DNA from: Betaproteobacteria bacterium
Lineage (GTDB): Bacteria; Pseudomonadota; Gammaproteobacteria; Burkholderiales; SG8-41
Assembly (NCBI GenBank): GCA_016192825.1
Contig: JACPTK010000079.1
Coordinates: 1 to 51,152, forward strand
Length of the DNA stretch: 51,152 nt
Direction: 5' to 3'
The translations under genes were made by a program, and so were the position numbers. Numbering within the stretch: position 1 is the first letter of the stretch; every line of letters begins with the position of its first letter. The notes beneath the pieces were generated by a model that searched no databases, was not told where the DNA came from, and was given only the letters and a program-made list of their open reading frames with translations. Of this stretch, positions 16,834-24,097 are shown in pieces.

Positions 16834-17561
16834 GGGCCTCGGTCGTCCTGCCCACCTACAACGAGGCCGGCAACATCGTCAGCCTAGTTGAGGAAATCCT
16901 GAGAAATTTCCCGCCGGACGTGGATCCGGAAATCCTCGTGGTCGACGATGACAGTCCGGACAAGACCTGCGAGGTCGCCAGAAAGGCGTTTCAGGCAAAC
17001 CCGAACGTTCGCGTGATTTTGCGAACGGAGGACCGTGGCTTTGCGAAATCGATTCGCGCCGGCATCGAGCTCGCCACCGGCGAGTGGATCATCGTGATGG
17101 ACTCCGATTTCGTGCACGACCCGGCCGAAATCCCGCGCATGCTGCACGTCGCGTGCGTCTACGATATTGTCAGCGGCTCGCGCTTCTGCGCAGGTGGCAA
17201 TATGCAGGACAGGACGCATTACCTCGCCAGTTTGGCGTACAACTGGTTTCTTCGCGCAGTACTGCGCACCCAGCTTCAGGACAACCTCGGCGGCTATTTC
17301 AGCATGAAGCGGGAGACGATGCTTTCGCTTCCGCTGGACGACATTTTCTACGGCTACGGCGAATATTTCTTCCGTCTTCTCTACTTTGCCCAGCGGCGTG
17401 GATTGAAAATCGTCGAGATCCCGGCCATCTACCGCGCTCGCACTTACGGCGCCAGCAAATCGAATTTTCTGAAAATGCTGTTTACCTATTCCAAGGCCGC
17501 GATATTGCTCAGAATGAGCGGCACAGGTCGCGCAAGTGCGCGCGAATCGAACCTGCAGTGA
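16830..17561 (+). CDS. Dolichol-phosphate-mannose-synthase-like GT2 glycosyltransferase
   Basis: GT-A fold family 2 transferase of the Dpm1 type, 243 residues. It has ASVVLPTYNEAGNI at the start, VVDDDSPDKT and the metal-binding region VMDSDFVHDP, followed by SGSRFCAGG. Members transfer a sugar from an NDP-sugar to polyprenyl phosphate, giving a donor for periplasmic transferases. No C-terminal membrane segments are present, so it resembles the short, peripheral forms. The acceptor-using partner could be the GT-C-like membrane protein at 11105. Last gene of the coupled set; its end is only 4 bases from the convergent flippase gene. Confidence 0.83.
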   Translation: MRASVVLPTYNEAGNIVSLVEEILRNFPPDVDPEILVVDDDSPDKTCEVARKAFQANPNVRVILRTEDRGFAKSIRAGIELATGEWIIVMDSDFVHDPAEIPRMLHVACVYDIVSGSRFCAGGNMQDRTHYLASLAYNWFLRAVLRTQLQDNLGGYFSMKRETMLSLPLDDIFYGYGEYFFRLLYFAQRRGLKIVEIPAIYRARTYGASKSNFLKMLFTYSKAAILLRMSGTGRASARESNLQ

Positions 17562-17565
17562 CCTT

Positions 17566-19083
17566 TCACGGCCCGGCATTGGGCTGGGGCTTGCCCGGAA
17601 AATAGTGCATGATCAGCCCGCGGATTTGGTTCGCGGCGAATGCCGCCGCCAGCAAGGTCAGCGCGGACACCGTGACCAGATTGAGCAGCATCCATCCAAA
17701 GGTCTCCGGAACTCCAACGAAGTATCTCCACAGGATGGCTACCGACATCGCTGCCGCGAGCGGTGCAGCGAGATCCATCATGATCCATTGGCGCAAATGA
17801 CCGATAAGCAGGCGTCTGTGCATGATCCTCGGGGAAAACATTACGTATCCGCAATTGAGGACGAGCCATGCCCACGCCGCGCCGACGCCGCCATAATGCA
17901 GCGACAAGAAATAGATGAGCGGCACCAGCAAGATCACTGCGACGGAATGAGTAAGAAATACCAACCGCGTCCAGCCGTCCGCCAGCTGGAGGGTGAACGG
18001 GAGATTCACCAGCCCGTTCATGGCGGTGCCGGTGACAAGTACGCCGAGCATCGTTCCGGTGTTCGCCGCTATCGCCAAATCACGGGTCCAGAGCACGAGG
18101 AAGTCCGTCGAGAAGAATGCGAACACGGCGGCGACCGGGACGAGGACCACCGCCATCAGTTGGCAGCCACGATGGTAGAGACGCGCCAATTCCTGCCAGT
18201 CGCTGGCCGCCAGAAGTTGCGAAAAGCGCGGAAAAAATGCGGCAGATACCGGATTTATCAGATAGTACAGCCCACCTGCTACGCGCGACGCAAGACTGTA
18301 ATAGCCAAAAGCGTCCAGTGGTAAGACGTTGACCAGGATCAGCTTGTCGAGCTGGGTCAGCGCGACCGACATAATGGAAATTCCGGTCATGCCCACGGCA
18401 AATCGCCATAGGTCCGCCAGCAATTGCATATTGAAAGCGGGGCGCGAGCGCGCGCCGGGAAGGGACCTCCACAGCAACCGTCCTGTCAGGAGTGTATCGG
18501 CCAGGCCGATCACTATGTACCATGCAATAAGCGCCTGGATGGTGGGCGAAACCAGCCAGACAATCAGAACGCCGCCGGCACTGTTCAAGGTCCCGGTAAC
18601 CGAGGAAAGCATGTTTAAGGCAACTTGTCTCTGCAGGCCCATGAGGCCGCTGGTGTAAAGCATGCGAGGCCATTGGACGGCGACGGAAATGCCCATCAGC
18701 GCTAGCGCTTGCGTTACGGTTTCGGTCGGGAGTTGCTGAGGCTTGATCCAGCTCGCTGAGATTACCGGCGCCAAGCCAACCATGGCCAAGCCGATGGTGA
18801 TTCCGATCAGCCAATAGACAATTTCGAGGGTGCGCAGCAGATCCCGCATTGCCTGAGCCGAATCGGGCTGCGCCGATAACTTCGCGAATTGGCGATTGAG
18901 TGCCGTTCCGAGCCCAAGGTCGAACAGCGAAAGGATTGCCATCAATGACAGGAAAAACCCGATCAGGCCAAAGGCTTCGATGCCGAGAAAACGGACGTAG
19001 AGCGGGATGAGGGCAAGCGATAACAGCGCCGCCCAGCCTTTCCCGGCGATGTTTGCGAGAACGTTGCGGCGGACTACGGACAC
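17566..19083 (-). CDS. wzx: Wzx-type polysaccharide flippase (MOP/PST superfamily)
   Basis: Inner-membrane lipid-linked oligosaccharide flippase, about 505 residues, with roughly a dozen hydrophobic helices. The N-terminal segment RRNVLANIAGKGWAALL followed by IPLYVRFLGIEAFGLIG is typical of Wzx proteins. The start is uncertain. I choose GTG 19083, which places the conserved RRNVLAN a few residues in. A longer frame reaches 19212 but would run into the GT2 gene. Last gene of the long minus-strand operon and the only flippase seen, so it should export the repeat unit built here (Wzx/Wzy-type pathway, not an ABC transporter). Confidence 0.88.
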   Translation of the reverse strand: MSVVRRNVLANIAGKGWAALLSLALIPLYVRFLGIEAFGLIGFFLSLMAILSLFDLGLGTALNRQFAKLSAQPDSAQAMRDLLRTLEIVYWLIGITIGLAMVGLAPVISASWIKPQQLPTETVTQALALMGISVAVQWPRMLYTSGLMGLQRQVALNMLSSVTGTLNSAGGVLIVWLVSPTIQALIAWYIVIGLADTLLTGRLLWRSLPGARSRPAFNMQLLADLWRFAVGMTGISIMSVALTQLDKLILVNVLPLDAFGYYSLASRVAGGLYYLINPVSAAFFPRFSQLLAASDWQELARLYHRGCQLMAVVLVPVAAVFAFFSTDFLVLWTRDLAIAANTGTMLGVLVTGTAMNGLVNLPFTLQLADGWTRLVFLTHSVAVILLVPLIYFLSLHYGGVGAAWAWLVLNCGYVMFSPRIMHRRLLIGHLRQWIMMDLAAPLAAAMSVAILWRYFVGVPETFGWMLLNLVTVSALTLLAAAFAANQIRGLIMHYFPGKPQPNAGP

Positions 19084-19160
19084 TCGATTGGCCGTTTCAA
19101 CGTAGATGATTTTCCTCGCTAGCTCGACGAGGTTACCCGGAACCGCGATGATATGCTGGA

Positions 19161-20204
19161 TCAGGGCAAGGCTTCGCCGCTTAGTCCGATGCGTAGCCGG
19201 ACGATGACCCAACCAAGCAATCGATTCATCAGCGTCGGCCAGAGATCGAACGGGCTCAATATCGCGAAAGCCAGCGCAACCCGAAGCCGCTCAAGTTTTC
19301 GCGGAACCCAGCGATCGATGAAATCCAGGGCGAGGCGCCGCCAACCCGAAAACCTCGCCGCAACTGTGGAGATCGCCGTGCCAGCGGACTCACGCACAGC
19401 GGCGAATCGGTAACGCAGCACAATGCGCTCGACAAACGCCTTGGTGAACAATTGCGGGGATAACTCGGGGCCGCGTACCGCAAGGCGATCCAGCATTGCC
19501 TCGAGCCGCGCCACGTCGCTGAGGGTGGACGAGGAGTGGCTGCCGGCGTGGATGCGGAAGGCGCCGAAGGGTTCGGGCGTGTATGCCACGCCATGGCGGC
19601 TCGCGACCACGAGCGCCGTGATGAGATCGGCCGCGCCGCGATACGCCGGATCAAAAGCGTCCGCGGCCTGCACGGCGTCGCGCCGGTAAATGAGGGTGGT
19701 GCCCGTGAACCAATTGCCGACGCGATGCGCGAGCTTCACGCACTCCTCCGGAGAAAACACCCGGTCCCGGAGCGCAATCACGGGCGACGGATGCAGGCGC
19801 ACCAGGTTGTCCGCTTCGTCCACGCGCCATACCATCGCCGACCACAGGCCAATGCCCGGAGACCTCGACAGGCAATCCCGGGCGCGAGTGAAAATACCGG
19901 GGAGCACGAAATCGTTGGCTGCCAGAAACAGCACGTAGTCGCTTCGTGCGCGCTCGAGCGCCCTGTCCACCGCCCCGTACACGCCGAGGTTCGACGCGTT
20001 GACGATGAGCTCCGCCCGGCTGTTGCCGGAAATGATCTGCCGAATGAGCGCCACACTGTTGTCGGTCGAGGCGTCATCCACGATGATCAGTTGATCGGCG
20101 GGTGTTTCCTGCTCGAGCACCGAGCGCAGGCAGCGGGGCAGAAAGCGAGCGTCGTTCCAGTTCGGAACGATGACGGCGATGGTGGGCAGCGGCGCGGCGC
20201 TCAT
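19161..20204 (-). CDS. Family 2 glycosyltransferase
   Basis: A 347-residue GT-A transferase with TIAVIVPNWNDARFLPRCL at the N-terminus, VDDASTDNS and FLAANDFVLPG (a DxD-like metal site altered to AND). It is followed by a helical C-terminal region with a hydrophobic segment (VALAFAILSPFDLWPTLM). It probably adds one sugar of the repeat unit at the cytoplasmic membrane face; the donor is unknown, though the operon suggests the GDP-sugar made upstream. ATG 20204 is preferred over ATG 20246, whose extra residues are non-conserved. Confidence 0.82.
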   Translation of the reverse strand: MSAAPLPTIAVIVPNWNDARFLPRCLRSVLEQETPADQLIIVDDASTDNSVALIRQIISGNSRAELIVNASNLGVYGAVDRALERARSDYVLFLAANDFVLPGIFTRARDCLSRSPGIGLWSAMVWRVDEADNLVRLHPSPVIALRDRVFSPEECVKLAHRVGNWFTGTTLIYRRDAVQAADAFDPAYRGAADLITALVVASRHGVAYTPEPFGAFRIHAGSHSSSTLSDVARLEAMLDRLAVRGPELSPQLFTKAFVERIVLRYRFAAVRESAGTAISTVAARFSGWRRLALDFIDRWVPRKLERLRVALAFAILSPFDLWPTLMNRLLGWVIVRLRIGLSGEALP

Positions 20205-20358
20205 CGACGACACCGGACAGATCACGCGCGCAGCGGGTGGCCGCACCCCGTGACGCCCGCCGCCGCATTTGCCCTGGAACCCCCGTAGCTACTGCCTGGA
20301 TTCGGGGGCCGCGGCCCGGTCGAGGGCGGCTGCCGGTCTGCGGGCGCTGCGCACACCT

Positions 20359-21297
20359 TCAGACGTTTCCGTATACGGTGTTGCGGATCATCGCGTAGCC
20401 CTTGATCAGCTCGCGGATGCCGAAATCAAGGGAATGGGCGGGCTTGAACCCGGTCGCCTCGATTTTCGCGTTGGACACGACGTAATTGCGCTGGTCGGGA
20501 TCCTTGGCCACCGGCGCCTCCAGGATCGAGAAATCCGGCACGTGCCTGCGGATCGCCTCGCACAGCTCGCGCTTGGACAGGTTGGCGTCGGACAGCCCGA
20601 CGTTGTAGATCTGCCCGCCCATGCGCTCCACGTTCGAAATGCCGTGCAGGAAGGCGCGCGCCACGTCGCGGACGTGGATGTAATTGCGCTTGAAGTGGCC
20701 CTCGAACAGGACCACGAAGCGGTCGGTCACGGCGCGGTAGGTGAAATCGTTGACCAGCAGGTCGATGCGCATGCGCGGCGACATGCCGAACACCGTCGCC
20801 AGCCGCAAGCTGATCGAATTCTCGCGCGCCATCAGCACCTTCTCCACCTTGACCTTCTCGATCGCGTACAGGGAGATCGGCCGCAACTCCGATTTCTCGT
20901 CGCAGGAGTTGTCGGCGTTGCCGGATCCGTAGGCGCTGTTGGTCGTCGGCATGATCACGATCTGCTCCCGCGACAGGCGCCCGAACAGGTCGATCACCGC
21001 GTCGTGGTTCGTGGTCACCGCCCCGACCGGGTCCCGCTGGCACAGCGGCGCGCCGACGAGGGCGGCCAGCGGGATGACGATGTCGGCGCGCTTGAGCAGC
21101 GGCGCGACCCGCGAGGCATCGCGCACGTCGCCGCGCACGACGTTGAAGCGGGGATGGGCGCAGGCGGCCGCGAGGCTGTTCTGGCCGTACATGAAGTTGT
21201 CGATCACCGTCACCTCGTGCCCGGCGTCGAGCAATGCCGGCACCAGCATCGAGCCGATGTAGCCCGCCCCGCCGGTGACCAGTACCTGGAATGGCAT
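20359..21297 (-). CDS. Extended SDR NAD-dependent sugar epimerase/dehydratase
   Basis: A 312-residue nucleotide-sugar SDR. The cofactor loop GGAGYIGS sits near the N-terminus, with VIDNFMYGQ, a TTNSAYGSG serine/threonine motif and the catalytic YAIEK (YxxxK). FKRNYIHVRDVARAF and YNVGLSDANLSKRELC follow. It could epimerise or reduce a 4-keto-6-deoxyheptose intermediate; specificity cannot be assigned. It lies downstream of hddC (61-base gap) at the end of the sugar-pathway part of the operon. ATG 21297 is preferred over 21318 because it gives the usual short N-terminal lead to the Rossmann strand. Confidence 0.82.
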   Translation of the reverse strand: MPFQVLVTGGAGYIGSMLVPALLDAGHEVTVIDNFMYGQNSLAAACAHPRFNVVRGDVRDASRVAPLLKRADIVIPLAALVGAPLCQRDPVGAVTTNHDAVIDLFGRLSREQIVIMPTTNSAYGSGNADNSCDEKSELRPISLYAIEKVKVEKVLMARENSISLRLATVFGMSPRMRIDLLVNDFTYRAVTDRFVVLFEGHFKRNYIHVRDVARAFLHGISNVERMGGQIYNVGLSDANLSKRELCEAIRRHVPDFSILEAPVAKDPDQRNYVVSNAKIEATGFKPAHSLDFGIRELIKGYAMIRNTVYGNV

Positions 21298-21358
21298 GAC
21301 TCGGAAGTCCCCGCTCAAATGGCCGCGCGCGCGGGAATTATACCGTCCGCGCGGCGCG

Positions 21359-22060
21359 TCACGCCGGCAGCACCTGCGCCGCGCGCGCGTAGTCCTCGGG
21401 CACGCCGATGTCGATGAAGCGCGCCTCGCTCTCGAATCCGAACACGCGGGCGCCGGCGTGCAGCAGCGCCGGCAGCAGTTCGCTCTCGAGCGAGACGCGG
21501 TCGCCCGGCCGGAAGCCGGTGCGCGAAAAGGCTTCGGGCTCGATCAGGTAGACGCCGCCATTCGCCAGGGGCGGAACCCCGGAACCCGGGGCGCGCATCG
21601 CCGTGATGCGGCCTTCCGCGCCGCACTCGACGGGCGTGTAGCGCCCGGCATCCGTGGCGCGGAACAGCGCCATGGTAAACAGCGCTGCGCGCGCGGCGTG
21701 ATACCGGTGCATGGCTGCAGCGTCGAGCGCAAAGAACGTGTCCCCGTTCGCAGCGAATACCGGAGCGTCCGCGCCCGTCCCGGCGAGCGCCAGCAGCAGC
21801 GCGCCACCGGTGTCGAGCGGCTCGCGTTCCACGGCGTACTCGACGGGCAGCGAGCGGTACGCCGCTCCGAAGTGCGCTTCCACCATCTCGTGCTTGTATC
21901 CCACCGAAAGCACGAAGCGCGTCGCGCCCTGCCCGATCCAGTAATCCATCAGGTGCTCGAGAAACGGGCGCCCGGCCACCGGCGCGAGCGGCTTGGGCAC
22001 GTCGGGCACGGCGCCGCGCAGCCGCTGGCCCAGCCCGCCGGCGAGAAGAATGACGTTCAT
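21359..22060 (-). CDS. hddC: D-glycero-alpha-D-manno-heptose 1-phosphate guanylyltransferase-like nucleotidyltransferase
   Basis: A 233-residue nucleotidyltransferase that should couple heptose 1-phosphate to GTP. It begins NVILLAGGLGQRLRG, continues VPKPLAPVAGRPFLEHL, and has EREPLDTGGALLLAL, the metal-binding NGDTFF and the late FIDIGVPEDYARA motif. Size and motifs match HddC of the GDP-heptose pathway; a hexose-1-phosphate transferase is the alternative. Its usual partner hddA is in the same operon (30411-31496), with gmhA/gmhB at the left end of the window. Confidence 0.85.
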   Translation of the reverse strand: MNVILLAGGLGQRLRGAVPDVPKPLAPVAGRPFLEHLMDYWIGQGATRFVLSVGYKHEMVEAHFGAAYRSLPVEYAVEREPLDTGGALLLALAGTGADAPVFAANGDTFFALDAAAMHRYHAARAALFTMALFRATDAGRYTPVECGAEGRITAMRAPGSGVPPLANGGVYLIEPEAFSRTGFRPGDRVSLESELLPALLHAGARVFGFESEARFIDIGVPEDYARAAQVLPA

Positions 22061-22144
22061 GTTCGCGCGGATGTCGCCGATGCCGGGGTCTATCGCCCGC
22101 CACGCAGGCGGCGCTTCTCCCGGTTGAAAGCGGTCATCGCCGCC

Positions 22145-23131
22145 TTACGCCGCTCGCGGCGCGGGCCGCGGCAGCCCCCGCGAGGCGCGGTACCAATCGA
22201 TGGTGCGGCGCAGGCCTTCCTCGAGGCCGATCCTGGCCTTGAATCCGAGCAGCGTCTCGGCGCGCGAGGTGTCGATCAGCCGCACCGGAATCATGGTCGG
22301 CCGGTCGCTGTTGTAGGTCACGCGCGCGTCGCGAAAACCGTCCAGTGCGAGCACCCTGTCGAGGATTTCGCGCACGCGATAGCCGCGCCCCAGTCCGATA
22401 TTGATCGCCGCGTAGGCATCGAGCCGCTCCACCGCGCGCACCATCGCCTCGACCATGTCGTCCACGTAGATCGCGTCCCGCACTTCGCTGCCATCGCCCC
22501 ATACCTCGAACGGATCCCGGCGCTCGACTGCCTTGCGGATGAACGCGGGGATGACGTGCGAGGTGGCGAACTCGAAATCGTCGTTCGGGCCGTAGACATT
22601 GGTCGGGCGCAGCACGATCGTCGCCATGCGGCGCGCGAGCTTCTCGCCGTACATCCGGCACAGCACCTCGGTGAATCGTTTGGCCCAGCCGGCGAAATAG
22701 TATTTCTCGAACGGCTCGCCGTCGAACATCTGCTCCTCGCGCACCGGCCGGTCGGTGACCGGATAGGCGACGGTGCTGGAGAGCCAGAGAAGCTTCTCGA
22801 CCCGCGCCGCGTAGGCGGCCTCGAGCATCTGCGTGTTGATCAGGATGTTCGGCGTCACGTGCACCATCGGAGTGGCGGCGATGGTCGCCGCGCCCGAGGT
22901 GTTGGCGGCGCACAGAAACACGATCTGCATGCCCTCGACGCTGCGCCGGCAGTCGACGCCCTGCGTGAGGTCGCAGCGCAGGTATTCGATGCGCGGATCG
23001 ACGATCAGCGGCTCGCGGCGGTGAAAGGTGGCGCGCACCCGCGCCCCCTCCTCGAGGAGCCGCGCGACGAGGCTGCTGCCGATGAGGCCCGTCGCGCCCG
23101 CCACCAGTACTTTCCTGCCGCGCAAAGACAT
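22145..23131 (-). CDS. GDP-fucose-synthase-like SDR with a displaced catalytic tyrosine
   Basis: A 328-residue extended SDR with VLVAGATGLIGSSLV, LWLSSTVAYP, LRPTNVYGPNDDFEF and WGDGSEVRDAIYVDDM. It resembles GDP-4-keto-6-deoxy-sugar epimerase/reductases such as fucose synthase. In the active-site helix the sequence reads KYYFAGWAKRFTE: the lysine is present, but the residue four before it is Ala, with tyrosines at -6 and -7. This differs from the usual YxxxK. It may be a subfamily feature or a changed activity. Located 4 bases downstream of the aldo/keto reductase, it probably acts on the GDP-4-keto-heptose intermediate. Confidence 0.82.
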   Translation of the reverse strand: MSLRGRKVLVAGATGLIGSSLVARLLEEGARVRATFHRREPLIVDPRIEYLRCDLTQGVDCRRSVEGMQIVFLCAANTSGAATIAATPMVHVTPNILINTQMLEAAYAARVEKLLWLSSTVAYPVTDRPVREEQMFDGEPFEKYYFAGWAKRFTEVLCRMYGEKLARRMATIVLRPTNVYGPNDDFEFATSHVIPAFIRKAVERRDPFEVWGDGSEVRDAIYVDDMVEAMVRAVERLDAYAAINIGLGRGYRVREILDRVLALDGFRDARVTYNSDRPTMIPVRLIDTSRAETLLGFKARIGLEEGLRRTIDWYRASRGLPRPAPRAA

Positions 23132-23134
23132 GCC

Positions 23135-24094
23135 TCAACGCCCCGCGAAAAAGCTCGATTGCCGGTAGATGCCGGCGATCCGGGCGCGCTCCGCCTCGTC
23201 CAGCGGCGGCAGCGCGCTCGCGCCGGCGTTCTCCTCGACGTGGGACGCGGTCAGCATCCCCGGGATTGCGGTCGAAACGCAAGTATAGGAAAGGCAATAG
23301 CGCAGGGCAAACTGCGCCGGGGATTGGCCGGGCAGCTCGGATATCAGGGCCGCGAACCGCTCGGGCGCGCTCGCCCAGCGCTCGCGCTGGTCCGCGCTCC
23401 AGCGGCCCCGGTGATCGCGTTCGTGAAACGGGTCGCGCGCCGTATAGCGGCCGGTGAGAAATCCGAAGCACAGCGGCGTGCGGACGATGATCCCCGTTCC
23501 CTCGCGCGCCGCGAGATCGAACAGCCCGCGCTCGGCCGCGCGCTGGTCGAGCAGGTTGAAATTGATCTGCAGGCAGGCGAAGCCGAAGCGCCCGGCCGCG
23601 GCCCGGCCTTCCTCGGGCGAGCGCGCCGACAGCCCGATCGCGCGCGCCTTGCCTTCGCGTTGCAGGGACTGCAGCGCGTCGAGCGTCTCGTCGCTGAACG
23701 CGCCCGGCGGCGGGCCGTGCAGCTGGTAGAGATCGACGTAGTCGGTGCGCAGGCGCCTCAAGCTCGATTCGAGCGAGCGCCGCAGGTGGCCCGGCGAAAA
23801 GTCGTGGTGCTTTCCGTCGGGGAGCAGCCCGGCCTTGCTGGCGATCACGACTTCGCCGCGCCGCCCCGCGAACGCCTCGCCGATCAATTCCTCGCTGCGG
23901 CCGTGGCCGTAGAAGTCCGCGGTGTCGTAGAAGGTGATCCCGCGATCGAGGGCGGCGCGCAGCGCGGTGAGTGACTCCGCGCGGTCGGTCGGCCCGTAGG
24001 CGACCGCGCCGCCGGCGTCCCCGCCAATGCCCCAGGCCCCGAAGCCGATCTCGGAGACCTCGAGGCCGGTGCGCCCGAGCGCGCGGTAACGCAA
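23135..24094 (-). CDS. Aldo/keto reductase
   Basis: NADPH-dependent oxidoreductase of the AKR superfamily, 319 residues, TIM-barrel type. The catalytic tetrad is visible: Asp57, Tyr62 (DTADFYGHG), Lys87 (ASKAG) and His126 (YQLHGPP). It also has GFGAWGIGG at the start and SEELIGEAF. In sugar operons such proteins reduce keto groups of NDP-sugars, for example C4 or C3 ketones after dehydration or deoxygenation. It lies 3 bases after the radical SAM gene and 3 before the SDR, so it is clearly co-transcribed. A general metabolic AKR is less likely given this spacing. Confidence 0.87.
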   Translation of the reverse strand: MRYRALGRTGLEVSEIGFGAWGIGGDAGGAVAYGPTDRAESLTALRAALDRGITFYDTADFYGHGRSEELIGEAFAGRRGEVVIASKAGLLPDGKHHDFSPGHLRRSLESSLRRLRTDYVDLYQLHGPPPGAFSDETLDALQSLQREGKARAIGLSARSPEEGRAAAGRFGFACLQINFNLLDQRAAERGLFDLAAREGTGIIVRTPLCFGFLTGRYTARDPFHERDHRGRWSADQRERWASAPERFAALISELPGQSPAQFALRYCLSYTCVSTAIPGMLTASHVEENAGASALPPLDEAERARIAGIYRQSSFFAGR

Positions 24095-24097
24095 GGC

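Noticed and set aside
17536-18324. Plus-strand open frame opposite the flippase
   Set aside because: Basic, His/Arg-rich composition and full overlap with a clear membrane protein; a high-GC shadow.
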